This document shows, in pieces, positions 17,401 to 25,923 of a DNA stretch of 52,396 nt. How positions within the stretch are numbered: position 1 is the first letter of the stretch; every line of letters begins with the position of its first letter. The stretch is from Rhodococcus jostii NBRC 16295 (GTDB taxonomy: Bacteria; Actinomycetota; Actinomycetes; Mycobacteriales; Mycobacteriaceae): positions 1-52,396 of the forward strand of contig NZ_BCWY01000069.1 of the NCBI RefSeq assembly GCF_001894825.1. Direction: 5' to 3'. The notes under the pieces are model-generated. The model was not told where the DNA came from. It saw only the letters and a list, made by a program, of their open reading frames with translations, and did not search any database. The translations under genes and the position numbers were made by a program.

Positions 17401-18585
17401 TCAAGTGATGCGGCGGGACGAGGCGTCGGACTTGGCCATCTCCAGGTACCGATAGATCGCCTCGGACCGGTTCATCGCTCCCAGCTTTCGCAGGATCTTC
17501 TTGACATGCGATTTCACCGTGAAGACGCTGATCACCAGTACATCCGCGATCTCCGTGTTGGATTTGCCCGCCGCAAGGAGATGGAAGACTTCGCGCTCCC
17601 GCCCGGTGAGTTCTTCCAGACCCGGTGCGTTGCACGTGGAGGACAGGGGCGCAGGTGACAACGACGCGGCACCCTCGACACGTGGCTTCCCGAAGGCGAC
17701 ATCTGTATGCGACAGCCCTTCCGCCTCGAGACTTTCCTGTTGCAGGCGTTCGACGATCAGCCGCTTCTGCTCGGTCAGTCGTTCGGACACGATCGCTCGT
17801 TCGAAGAGAGTCCCGAAGCTGGCGGCGAAGGCTTCAAGCAGGTCCCGTTCGGCGACTGTCGGCTTTCTGCCGTCGGGGCGACCGGCGTGAATCAAGCCGA
17901 TGACCCCAGTAGAGACGGCGATGGGGGCTACGGCATACCCTTCGGTACCGAAAAACGACGCACCTGCGATGGCTGTGGGATTCCCCGGAGAAGCATGCGG
18001 ATTCGGCAACACGAGGACTGCGGTGCGCGTCTGGACGGCTTGTTCCTCCGGCGATCCGGGCGCTATCCGGGTGGTAGCGAGTGAACCGACTTCGGGCACA
18101 GCGCCCCTCTCGAACTGCGTCTCCACGACGGTCCAGGCATTACCGCGGACCTCCGAGAGCAGCACACGACCGAGGCCGGTCATCGCGGCGGCCTCGGCGC
18201 ACACACTCCTGGACAACCCGGCCACTGTTTCGGCACCGCGAAGACGTCGAATTGCACCGGCGAACTCGGCGGCGCAGACGACGGCAGACGAGGACGGTGC
18301 TGCGTGCAGACGTTGGCGGACATCTCGGATCTCGACGAGGAGCCTCCCGAAGGACAACCTTCTGTCCGCGGCGATCGTCGGCAGTCCACGGAGCCCGGCT
18401 TCCGTGGCCTCGTCGAGCATGGCGAGCACGAGGCCCGGTGACATCTTGCGAGTCTCGCTCGGAGCCTCGGGTCCGAGACCGAAGTCGTGGCGCAAGCGAC
18501 CGAGTAGCGACAAAGCCGTCTTCATGGCTTCGCTGTCGCCTCTCGATCGTGCAGCGCTCTGTACCGGGGATTGGCCACTGTTCAC
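17401..18585 (-). CDS. GAF-domain LuxR-type transcriptional regulator (downstream copy)
   Basis: 394-aa regulator. A GAF-like sensor segment spans about 125-285 (GYAVAPIAVSTGVIGLIHAGRPDG). A LuxR/NarL helix-turn-helix lies at about 323-380 (LTGREREVFHLLAAGKSNTEIADVLVISVFTVKSHVKKIL split across the domain). The start is uncertain. GTG 18585 was chosen because it begins just after the upstream regulator's stop; ATG 18525 is an alternative. It is a paralogue of the next gene and very likely in the same transcript. No receiver domain or Asp phosphorylation site is seen, so it probably responds to a small molecule. Confidence 0.85.
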   Translation of the reverse strand: MNSGQSPVQSAARSRGDSEAMKTALSLLGRLRHDFGLGPEAPSETRKMSPGLVLAMLDEATEAGLRGLPTIAADRRLSFGRLLVEIRDVRQRLHAAPSSSAVVCAAEFAGAIRRLRGAETVAGLSRSVCAEAAAMTGLGRVLLSEVRGNAWTVVETQFERGAVPEVGSLATTRIAPGSPEEQAVQTRTAVLVLPNPHASPGNPTAIAGASFFGTEGYAVAPIAVSTGVIGLIHAGRPDGRKPTVAERDLLEAFAASFGTLFERAIVSERLTEQKRLIVERLQQESLEAEGLSHTDVAFGKPRVEGAASLSPAPLSSTCNAPGLEELTGREREVFHLLAAGKSNTEIADVLVISVFTVKSHVKKILRKLGAMNRSEAIYRYLEMAKSDASSRRIT

Positions 18586-18598
18586 GGCGTCGTGTCCG

Positions 18599-19804
18599 TC
18601 ATCGTCGGTTCTGGTGGGAATAGAGCACTGCCGCCGCCGCCCGGGTCGGCACACGCAGCTTCTTGAGGATGTGCTTGACGTGCGACTTCACGGTCCCCTC
18701 TGAGATGACGAGTGTTTGCGCGATCTGACTATTGGTGGCTCCGGTGGCGACATGAGAAAGGATCTCGCGTTCACGGAACGTCAAAACTGCATCGACCTCC
18801 ACTGCGGATACTTCGTCGATGGTGCGCCGAGGGAGGTGAGGATGCTCATTCAATCGGGGACGCAGGCCCAGATCCGCCTTCTGGATACGCTCGAGCAGTA
18901 TGTCGGTGGCGTCGAAGGAAGCAGCGAGCCGGGACCGCTGCGCGCTGATCCGTTCCCGCAGCACCGCCTGCTCGTATACGAGAGCGAAGAATGTCGCGAA
19001 CGCGTCCAGTCGGTCGCGATCGTCCGGATCGAGTGGATCCCGCACGCCGGGACGGTCAGCGTGAATGAGGCCGATTACCCTGCCCCTGGAGACAATGGGT
19101 GCGGCGACATAGCTCGAAGAGCCTGATGCGAGCACGATTTCCTTCAACGTCCGTTCGTCTCGAGCGGGCGCCGAGACCAGGGCGGGCACCCGTCTGCGTA
19201 CGAGTTCGGTCTCCAGCCGCGCCTCGGACAACGGAAACTCCGCGGAATCCACGAAGTCCGAAAAATCCATCGGCGACCCATCGAATTCCGGCTCGACGTG
19301 AAGTCTCTGTGGTTGCCACAGTGACCCGCTGATCGCCGAGATCATGGCACGCGCGAACGGGAGCGCGGAGCAGATTGCCCCCGGTGCCGACTGGACGATG
19401 TCATCGGACGCGAGATCACGGAGTCCGGCGGCGGCATCGTGAACAGAACGCAATTCGGCGGCACGACGGATCGCCGCGCTTTCGGCGCGCTGCTCCTGGA
19501 GTTCTTCGATCCGGACCAGGAGGAAACACGCTTCCTCGATGTTGGACTCGGGCAGTAGTCCTTCGGTCAGCGCGAATCCGAGTTGATGTCGCGTGGCGGC
19601 AAGCGCTCCGTACACGGTGTTCGGGCAGGATGCCCGGAAATCCGAACCGAGGATCTTCGCGGCGACGCTCATGTACTCGAGCGCGTTGTCGAGAAGATCC
19701 TCATCCCGCACTTCGACTGACTGCTCTGTCCGAATCATTGCGCTCCGTAGTTCGGTCGCCTCACGACGTTGCTGACGCCACGAGGCAGACGATCCCACCG
19801 ACAT
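18599..19804 (-). CDS. GAF-domain LuxR-type transcriptional regulator (upstream copy)
   Basis: 401-aa regulator with a GAF-like region at about 110-300 (SSYVAAPIVSRGRVIGLIHADRPG split) and a C-terminal LuxR helix-turn-helix at 341-401 (LTFREREILSHVATGATNSQ). ATG 19804 was chosen; GTG 19834 in the same frame is possible and neither has a clear RBS. It is divergent from the MDR oxidoreductase at 20015 and 13 bp upstream of its paralogue. It shares the HADRPG/HAGRPDG hallmark with that paralogue, implying tandem duplication and divergence. Confidence 0.86.
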   Translation of the reverse strand: MSVGSSASWRQQRREATELRSAMIRTEQSVEVRDEDLLDNALEYMSVAAKILGSDFRASCPNTVYGALAATRHQLGFALTEGLLPESNIEEACFLLVRIEELQEQRAESAAIRRAAELRSVHDAAAGLRDLASDDIVQSAPGAICSALPFARAMISAISGSLWQPQRLHVEPEFDGSPMDFSDFVDSAEFPLSEARLETELVRRRVPALVSAPARDERTLKEIVLASGSSSYVAAPIVSRGRVIGLIHADRPGVRDPLDPDDRDRLDAFATFFALVYEQAVLRERISAQRSRLAASFDATDILLERIQKADLGLRPRLNEHPHLPRRTIDEVSAVEVDAVLTFREREILSHVATGATNSQIAQTLVISEGTVKSHVKHILKKLRVPTRAAAAVLYSHQNRR

Positions 19805-19980
19805 CCATTGTATGTGACTGGCATCACTAAACACGAATCATTCGCCGGGAGCAAGTCGCGACCGGGGCGAGCCGCGCACGGCAAACTGCCACCAACCATG
19901 TTGGAGGAGTGGTAATTCCGGATATCGGCTCAATGAACGCGCAGAAGATCGTCGACCTGGCGTTCGACGCTGCAACAATG

Positions 19981-19996
19981 CTACCATTTTAAAGGT
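19981..19996. promoter_or_regulatory. Imperfect palindrome in the regulator/oxidoreductase divergent promoter
   Basis: TACCATTTTAAAGGTA has 6 of 8 symmetric pairs (TACC/GGTA with an AT-rich core). It sits about 19 bp before the GTG of the oxidoreductase in the divergent region facing the two GAF-LuxR genes. It is a reasonable operator or core-promoter element, with no direct evidence. Confidence 0.35.
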
Positions 19997-20014
19997 ACGA
20001 CCGAAAGGATTGCT

Positions 20015-20995
20015 GTGGACGCCGTAGTTTTGCGCGAATTCGGGGAGCCTGATGTCTTACGGTTGGAGTCGGCCCCTGATCCGGTCGCGACCCCCGGTTG
20101 GGTCACCGTCCGCCTGAAGGCCGCCGCGCTCAACTGGCACGACGTCCTTGTCCGCCAGGGCAAGTACTCGTCACCACTGCCGCACGTTCTCGGCGCGGAC
20201 GGCGCCGGTATCCGGACGGACACGGGCGAGGAGGTTCTCGTCCTCCCGTCACTGTGGTGGGGCGATCGAGAGGCGGCACCGAGCGCGCAGTGGGAGATCC
20301 TCGGTGACCACCAGCGCGGCACCTACGCCGAGTTCGTACGAGTTCCCGCAGACTGCGTCGCCCCGAAACCCCGTGGACTCAGCTGGGAGCAGGCCGCTGC
20401 GCTGCCTCTCGTCGGCCTCACGACCTACCGCGCCCTGTTCACTCGCGGTCGTCTCCGCGCCGGCGAGAATCTCCTGGTCCTGGGCGCCGGCGGCGGTGTC
20501 GCGACGATGGCCGTGATGCTGGCAGCCGCCGTGGGCGCGCACGTCACAGTGACGTCCTCGTCGACCGCCAAGATCGCGCAGGCACGAGAACTCGGCGCGG
20601 CGGACGGCGTGCTCTACACGGAACCCGACTGGCCGCACGCCGCACGCCACCTCTCCCCCGACGGGCAGGGATACGACCTCGTCCTGGATTCGGTGGGGAC
20701 CTGGCAACAGTCCATCGAGGCCCTGCGGCCGGGCGGCCGACTGGTCGTGCTCGGCGCATCGCGCAGCGATCTCGCCACCCTCGACGTCCGCCCGTTCTAC
20801 TTCGGCCAGTACGAACTGATCGGCACCACGATGGGCAGCCCGCAGGACTTCACGGGACTTCTGAAACTTCTCGATGCGAATGCCGTCCCCCCGGTCCCCA
20901 TCAGCGCGGTATTCCCACTCGCCGAGGCGGCCGACGCGCACAAACACCTCGAGCAGGGAAGCGGGTTCGGCAAGATCGTTCTCTCACACGGCTGA
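20015..20995 (+). CDS. MDR-family quinone oxidoreductase/alcohol dehydrogenase-like protein
   Basis: 326-aa medium-chain dehydrogenase/reductase. It has an N-terminal GroES-like domain (LNWHDVLVRQGKY) and a nucleotide-binding domain with the motif VLGAGGGVATMAVM at about 152-165. It lacks the zinc-ligand Cys/His set of the dehydrogenase at 1678, so it is likely an NADPH-dependent reductase. The start is GTG 20015 with GAAAGGA upstream. It lies 5 bp before an alternative start of the MarR gene and so is probably co-transcribed with it. Confidence 0.87.
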   Translation: MDAVVLREFGEPDVLRLESAPDPVATPGWVTVRLKAAALNWHDVLVRQGKYSSPLPHVLGADGAGIRTDTGEEVLVLPSLWWGDREAAPSAQWEILGDHQRGTYAEFVRVPADCVAPKPRGLSWEQAAALPLVGLTTYRALFTRGRLRAGENLLVLGAGGGVATMAVMLAAAVGAHVTVTSSSTAKIAQARELGAADGVLYTEPDWPHAARHLSPDGQGYDLVLDSVGTWQQSIEALRPGGRLVVLGASRSDLATLDVRPFYFGQYELIGTTMGSPQDFTGLLKLLDANAVPPVPISAVFPLAEAADAHKHLEQGSGFGKIVLSHG

Positions 20996-21051
20996 GAGCG
21001 GTGTCTATCATCGACCGCGACAGCGGTTCGGTGACGACGAGAGGACACGCA

Positions 21052-21582
21052 GTGGCGAGTGACCTGCCCACGCCTGCCGACGACGGTCGCCGCGACGTGA
21101 TCGACTGGATGCGGACCGAATGGGCGGAGCGCCGGGATTCGGCCGAACTGGAGTTCGTCACCACCATGGCATTGCTGCGTACACACCAGTGGGTCGTCCG
21201 CGCCATGGACCAGGAACTGCGCTCACTCCGTCTCTCGCGCAATGCCTATCTCATTCTGACTTCGCTCCAACTGTCCGAGGGACATGCTCGGACGCTCGGC
21301 AAATTGAGCAAGTACCTCATGGTTCATCCCACCACCGTGTCGATGGCGGTCGACCAACTCGTGAAGGCCGGACTCGTCGAACGCCGCGCCCATACGACGG
21401 ATCGCCGGACCGTTCTCGCGACTCTGACCCCGGCCGGCACGACCGTCGTCGAGGAAGCGAACGATCGCCTCGCAGCGGTGCGCTTCGGCTTGGCCTCGGT
21501 CGACACCGAGACTCTGGAATCCCTTATCGCCCAACTGCAACTCGTGCGCGGTGCCGTCGGCGACGTCGAGACCGGGCTCTGA
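21052..21582 (+). CDS. MarR-family transcriptional regulator
   Basis: 176-aa winged-helix regulator. The recognition region LGKLSKYLMVHPTTVSMAVD is followed by the wing KAGLVERRAHTTDRRTVLATLT, the classic MarR D-x-R-(x)-wing motif. GTG 21052 has GAGAGGA 6 nt upstream; GTG 21001 in the same frame would add 17 residues. It lies between the MDR oxidoreductase and the acyl-CoA dehydrogenase. A CoA thioester or aromatic ligand would be typical, and the inverted repeat at 21660 is a candidate target. Confidence 0.9.
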   Translation: MASDLPTPADDGRRDVIDWMRTEWAERRDSAELEFVTTMALLRTHQWVVRAMDQELRSLRLSRNAYLILTSLQLSEGHARTLGKLSKYLMVHPTTVSMAVDQLVKAGLVERRAHTTDRRTVLATLTPAGTTVVEEANDRLAAVRFGLASVDTETLESLIAQLQLVRGAVGDVETGL

Positions 21583-21659
21583 CGCAGACGTTCGCGCAGC
21601 ACGGATGAGGGCGTAGAACTGGTCCGGCACCTCTTGCCCCGGACACTTTGACGCCCTAC

Positions 21660-21676
21660 TATTCAAATCTAGAATA
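21660..21676. promoter_or_regulatory. Inverted repeat, candidate MarR operator
   Basis: TATTC-N7-GAATA (21660-21664 and 21672-21676) stands out as an AT-rich palindrome in a GC-rich region, 99 bp upstream of the acyl-CoA dehydrogenase and just after the MarR gene. MarR proteins bind palindromes of this size. The assignment rests on position and symmetry only. Confidence 0.42.
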
Positions 21677-21774
21677 CTTCTCACGGTGCGAGGAACGGCC
21701 CGTCCGGCGTCCCCACGCACGACAACGCTCCCTCGCCGTGACCACTCCACCGATTCACACAGGAGCACACTCCG

Positions 21775-22929
21775 ATGGTTTCATTCGCGTTCACCGACGA
21801 ACAGGAAGAGTTCCGGAAGACACTGGCGGCGTTCAGTGATCGCGTCCTCCTCCCGGGCTACCGCGACCGAGCGGCATCAACCGAATTCCCCTTCGACATC
21901 ATGAAGAGACTCGGCGACCTGGATCTGCTCGGCATCGGCCTGCCCGAGCAGTACGGAGGCACGGGCACCGAAGACCCCGTCCTCCTCGGGATCGCGACCG
22001 AGACTCTGGCTTACGGCGACGTGAACATGGCGTCGGCGCCCGTCCAGATCGGGCTTGTCGCATCCCAACTGGCTCTGTGCCGGGACGAGATCCAAGACCG
22101 GTACCTTCCGCAATTGATTCGCGGCGAGCAGACCATCGCTATCGCGCTGACGGAACCCGGATCGGGGTCCGACGCAAGTGCCCTGACTACCACCGCAACA
22201 GCAGTAGAGGGCGGCTGGCAACTCAACGGCGAGAAGACTGCAATCTCGTGGGCGATGAATGCCACCGCTGCGCTCGTCTATGCGCGCGAGCCGGGATCGA
22301 GTCGTGCGCGAGGCGTCAGTTGCTTCGTCGTGCCGCTCGACGCGGAAGGCGTCAGCATCAGCCATATGCCCGGCATGGGATGCCTACCGCTGGGCTGGGG
22401 AAGCGTTCACCTGTCGGATGTCTTCATTCCCGAATCCCACCTCGTCGGTGAGCTCGGCAAGGGCTTCCACTCGGTCATGGACCACTTCGACTTCAGCCGC
22501 GCTGCCCTCGGTCTCCTGTGCCTCGGAGCCGCAAAGCAGAGCCTGGAGGAAGCAGCGGCGTACGCCCAGCAGCGGGAGACATTTGGGCAGCCACTGTCCG
22601 AGCACCAGGGTCTCGCATTCCAATTCGCCGAGCACGCCACCTATCTGGAAGGCGCACGCTGGATCTGCTACCGGGCGCTGTGGTTACGTGAGACCGCTCA
22701 GCCACACACGGCGTTGGCGTCGATGAGCAAGTGGTGGCCGCCAGTCGTGGCCAAGAACGCGATCGAGTTCGCGATGCGAGTGCACGGAAACCTCGGCTAC
22801 TCCACGGAATCTCCCCTGCAGCAGCGCTACCGCGATGTCACCGCCTATCTCGTCGCGGACGGCACTGCAGAGATCCAGAAGCGCATCATTGCGAAGGACA
22901 TCTTCGCTCGCGGCACAGTTTCCCTCTGA
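21775..22929 (+). CDS. Acyl-CoA dehydrogenase with Asp at the usual catalytic Glu position
   Basis: 384-aa flavoprotein of the ACAD family that would introduce an alpha,beta double bond into an acyl-CoA. Family motifs: LTEPGSGSDASAL (FAD/substrate loop, about residue 126), QQRETFGQPLSEHQ, and the C-terminal VADGTAEIQKRI. At the position where YEGTSEIQR carries the catalytic Glu, this protein has Asp362. AGGAG lies 9 nt before ATG 21775. It is followed 26 bp later by an SDR. The substrate could be an alicyclic or aromatic acyl-CoA produced by the ligase at 15454 (inference). Confidence 0.92.
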   Translation: MVSFAFTDEQEEFRKTLAAFSDRVLLPGYRDRAASTEFPFDIMKRLGDLDLLGIGLPEQYGGTGTEDPVLLGIATETLAYGDVNMASAPVQIGLVASQLALCRDEIQDRYLPQLIRGEQTIAIALTEPGSGSDASALTTTATAVEGGWQLNGEKTAISWAMNATAALVYAREPGSSRARGVSCFVVPLDAEGVSISHMPGMGCLPLGWGSVHLSDVFIPESHLVGELGKGFHSVMDHFDFSRAALGLLCLGAAKQSLEEAAAYAQQRETFGQPLSEHQGLAFQFAEHATYLEGARWICYRALWLRETAQPHTALASMSKWWPPVVAKNAIEFAMRVHGNLGYSTESPLQQRYRDVTAYLVADGTAEIQKRIIAKDIFARGTVSL

Positions 22930-22955
22930 CATCGCCCCCTGAACGGAGTACACAA

Positions 22956-23753
22956 ATGGGTACGCATGAAATCGCGCCCCCGAAGGAACTGAAGGAAAGC
23001 AGCGCACTGGTCGTGGGCGGCACGGCCGGGATCGGTCTCGCGACCGCGGTCGGCCTCGCCCGGGCCGGCGCTCCGCGGATCGTGATCGTCGGACGAGGAG
23101 AGGAACGCGGAGAAGCTGCACGAGAGCATGTTTCGTCCGTCAATTCATCGTGCGACGTGACCTTCCTTTCCGCCGATGCAACCACCGTCGAGGGCGTCGC
23201 GTACATCGCGTCCGAGGCCGAGCGGATCCTGAGCGGCGTGGACGTCCTCGTCTCCACGACGGCCGCAGACACACGGCCGGAGCTCTTCGCGGACATTCCC
23301 ATTACCGACATCGCACGAATTCTGAACCAGCTTGCGCTGCCGTGCATGTACCTCGCGAGCGAAATCGTCCCCCACATGACGGCACGGAAGGGCGGTGTGA
23401 TCATCAACGTCGCCTCCGATGCCGCCAAGACGGCGACGCCAGGCGAATCGGTGATCGGAGCAGCGAAGGCGGCGATCGTCATGTTCACTCGCACCCTCGC
23501 CATCGAAGCGAAACGAAGCGGAATCCGCGCCAACGTCCTGACTCCCTCGCTCGTCATCGGGACCGGGTCGACCGAACGGATCACCTCCGACGGATTCAGT
23601 TCGAAACTGTTCGCCAAGGCAGCACAGCAGGCGCATCTCGGTGTTCCCGAATCCGAGGACTTGGCCGCTCTGGCCGTCTTCCTCGCTTCACCGGCAGCGC
23701 GTCGGCTGACCGGACAGGCGATCAGCGTGAACGGGGGTATCTCGGCGGCGTGA
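22956..23753 (+). CDS. Short-chain dehydrogenase-fold protein lacking the catalytic Tyr
   Basis: 265-aa SDR fold with nucleotide motif GGTAGIG near residues 22-28, the conserved Ser154 (INVASDAAK) and Lys171 (GAAKAAIVMF), and the family C-terminal PAARRLTGQAISVNGG. The Tyr of the YxxxK motif is replaced by Ile167 (codon 23454-23456). It may therefore be catalytically altered or use another acid. ATG 22956 was chosen because GGAG lies about 8 nt upstream and the Rossmann fold follows. Same transcript as the acyl-CoA dehydrogenase, ending at a strong terminator. Confidence 0.9.
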   Translation: MGTHEIAPPKELKESSALVVGGTAGIGLATAVGLARAGAPRIVIVGRGEERGEAAREHVSSVNSSCDVTFLSADATTVEGVAYIASEAERILSGVDVLVSTTAADTRPELFADIPITDIARILNQLALPCMYLASEIVPHMTARKGGVIINVASDAAKTATPGESVIGAAKAAIVMFTRTLAIEAKRSGIRANVLTPSLVIGTGSTERITSDGFSSKLFAKAAQQAHLGVPESEDLAALAVFLASPAARRLTGQAISVNGGISAA

Positions 23754-23776
23754 GCCCCCGCTCCATCCAGGGAGCA

Positions 23777-23816
23777 CGGTAGTGGCGGGTGGTTCGAGAA
23801 CCACCCGCCGCTACCG
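23777..23816. terminator. Bidirectional terminator between convergent SDR and LigB-type genes
   Basis: A 19-bp stem (23777-23795 with 23798-23816) with a single G-U pair and a tight loop. Inner arms are GGCGGGTGGTTC and GAACCACCCGCC. It lies between the SDR stop (23753) and the convergent ring-cleavage gene stop (23827), so it can serve both. Confidence 0.88.
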
Positions 23817-23826
23817 CTGCACTACG

Positions 23827-24888
23827 CTATGCATAGATCGCAAATGCCTTGTTGGAATTGAAGACGTCAGTAACCACCAGGTCGGACCATTCCCGACGCA
23901 GGCCGAGTTCCTCGACCGCACCGAGCATGCAGAACCAGTTCAGGATCTCGTGCTGGCCTGCATCGACGACTTCTGCGCTGGTGTATCTGCGCATCATTGC
24001 GTAATCGTCGTCGAGCAGCGCCTTGTAAATTCGCATGTCAGCTTCGGTATCGGGACGCATATGCCACAGCTTGTCCGCCAAGAAGGCGTGGGACCAGCTC
24101 GAGGAGGCGACGAACGCCACCCTGAGATCGCGGTCGCGGAAATGCTGCGCGACGGCTCGACCCACTTGGAAACACCGGGCCGGTGTCGGGCCCGCGGGGT
24201 CGAGGACCTCCGATTCGATGGCGGCGAATCTAGCCAATCCACCCTTCCGCGCGATCGCGTGCTGCCCATAGCAATTGACGGTCATCGGGATGAAGGGGTA
24301 CGACATCTCCGCGCCGGCGTTCGCGTAGTCGAGGAACAATTGCGTGTTGAGGATGGCGTGTGGAAAGTGTGCGCCGGCACGTTTCTTGTACGAGTAGGCC
24401 ATGTCGAATCCGCGCTCGATCAGGCCGTCGGTGAGTTGCCTTGCTCCCGACGCGTCACCACGCATGACGATCTCGAAATCGTCCGGTTTGTCCCAGAAGT
24501 TCGGGCTGCCTCTTTCGTTCATGACCTCGAAGGCCGGCACCTCGAGGTCACCGTAGGCGAGCACACAGAACGGTGGCACCACCTCCTCGCGGAAATTCTC
24601 GTACTGGTCGTCGCCCCACACCACGACGACATCGGGAGCGAACTCGTCGACTGCTTCACGCACCCGCGTCAAATTCGTCACCAGCTCCGCGCGGTGTGCT
24701 GCCGCGGCTGCCGTTCCACCGTCGTCGGACCACTCGGAGCGCATCCGGTCCGGCCAATGGGCCGGGTCCTTCTCCTCGACCGGGATGTCCGGGTCGGTGA
24801 GGGTCCATCGCAACAGGCCTGCCATATGCTCGTCGGTTCCCGCCAGCAGCGGGTAATGGGTCATGCCGAGAGCGAGGAAGTCTCCCAT
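23827..24888 (-). CDS. LigB-family (class III) extradiol ring-cleavage dioxygenase homologue
   Basis: 353-aa LigB-fold protein. It keeps an N-terminal His11 (GMTHYP), matching LigB His12, a WSHAF motif with His267 (the LigB catalytic His195 position), and Glu314 (HEILNWFCMLGA), matching LigB Glu242. The second iron-ligand His of LigB (NDH) is Gln95 here, in GDDQYENF. Class III enzymes cleave catechols next to the diol. In this cluster the substrate would be a dihydroxylated aromatic acid. ATG 24888 has AAAGGA 6 nt upstream; the upstream extension was rejected. It lies downstream of the IclR gene on the same strand. Confidence 0.85.
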   Translation of the reverse strand: MGDFLALGMTHYPLLAGTDEHMAGLLRWTLTDPDIPVEEKDPAHWPDRMRSEWSDDGGTAAAAAHRAELVTNLTRVREAVDEFAPDVVVVWGDDQYENFREEVVPPFCVLAYGDLEVPAFEVMNERGSPNFWDKPDDFEIVMRGDASGARQLTDGLIERGFDMAYSYKKRAGAHFPHAILNTQLFLDYANAGAEMSYPFIPMTVNCYGQHAIARKGGLARFAAIESEVLDPAGPTPARCFQVGRAVAQHFRDRDLRVAFVASSSWSHAFLADKLWHMRPDTEADMRIYKALLDDDYAMMRRYTSAEVVDAGQHEILNWFCMLGAVEELGLRREWSDLVVTDVFNSNKAFAIYA

Positions 24889-25009
24889 TGGCCGTCCTTT
24901 CTGAGGTGACGCCTCGGGCGCCGTCACACGCGCCGGGCGGATCGCTCCCCCATCGTGTGACGTGCCGGTGCCGCACGCACAGCCAAGTTCCACTGCCCGG
25001 AACGCGGCG

Positions 25010-25825
25010 TCAGTCGTCGAACGGAAAGAGCTCTCCTCTGCCCTGGGACAGCATCTGGTTGGTGTCGCGGCTGATGCGGTGGGCGGTCAGTTTGACCGCG
25101 TTGATCACCGGCTCGGAGACTTGCTTCGACGAGTCGAACTGAACGGCGACCGCACCCATCGGCCGGCCTTTGATCAGGACGGGCGCGGCAATGTTGCCCA
25201 GGCCGAGAACCACACCATCCTTCTGGACAGCGGCTCCCGACACCCGTATGCGCTTCAATTCGTCGTGAATCTGCATCGGATCCGTCACGGACTTGAGCGT
25301 CAGACCGACGAGAGTGCCCGCGAGCAGTTCGGTGAGCTCGTCCTCGGGGAGGTAGGCCATCATCGCCCGGCCCATCGCAGACAGGTGCGCGGGGATCCGC
25401 GTACCCACCTCACCTATGGGCCGGGCGTGATCCACGGCGAAGAGCGCCTGCAGCACGACGACCTCGTTGCCCCTGAGGACGCCGAAGTGCACCGATTCCT
25501 TCGACCACGCCTGCAACTGGGCCAGGTGTGGCAACGCGACCTCGCGCATTCCGTCCACCGGCATGGAGGAAACCAGCTGCAACAGACGGATACCGAGTCG
25601 GTAACCCGCACCGTGTTCCTCGATCACATCCAGCTCACCCAACCGCTGCAGCAATCTGTGGACCGTCGACTTGGGTAAGCCGGTCTTACGGCTGATCTGT
25701 GTCAGGGTCAGAACCCGATCTCGCTCGTTGAACGCCCCGATGACCAGGAACGCCTTCGCCAGGATGGAGGGAGGCGCACTCTCCGCGCCACCGACGTCGT
25801 GTTTGTCATCTGCCATGTGCATCAT
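25010..25825 (-). CDS. IclR-family transcriptional regulator of the aromatic cluster
   Basis: 271-aa regulator. The N-terminal winged helix (about 18-75) includes TLTQISRKTGLPKSTVHRLL. An effector-binding domain (about 90-260) includes AHLSAMGRAMMAYLPEDEL and KGRPMGAVAVQFD. ATG 25825 or 25822 follows GGAGG by 5-8 nt; the frame is open to 25870. The N-terminus carries a duplicated VGGAESA coding segment. It is divergent from the amidohydrolase operon and 121 bp upstream of the LigB-type gene, so it probably controls both. IclR proteins in such clusters usually sense the aromatic acid or an intermediate. Confidence 0.9.
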   Translation of the reverse strand: MMHMADDKHDVGGAESAPPSILAKAFLVIGAFNERDRVLTLTQISRKTGLPKSTVHRLLQRLGELDVIEEHGAGYRLGIRLLQLVSSMPVDGMREVALPHLAQLQAWSKESVHFGVLRGNEVVVLQALFAVDHARPIGEVGTRIPAHLSAMGRAMMAYLPEDELTELLAGTLVGLTLKSVTDPMQIHDELKRIRVSGAAVQKDGVVLGLGNIAAPVLIKGRPMGAVAVQFDSSKQVSEPVINAVKLTAHRISRDTNQMLSQGRGELFPFDD

Positions 25826-25855
25826 CCGGGCCTCCGCACTCTCCGCTCCGCCGAC
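25775..25855. repeat. 21-bp near-perfect direct repeat at the IclR start region
   Basis: Copies at 25775-25795 and 25835-25855 differ at two positions and are exactly 60 bp apart, i.e. 20 codons in frame. Both encode VGGAESA on the minus strand. The upstream copy contains or adjoins the likely RBS of iclR. Confidence 0.75.
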
Positions 25856-25923
25856 CCAGCGGGAAACCAACTGTAACGGCGGTCACAACGCGCACGTATT
25901 CAGGGTACGGGTTTCACCGACCG

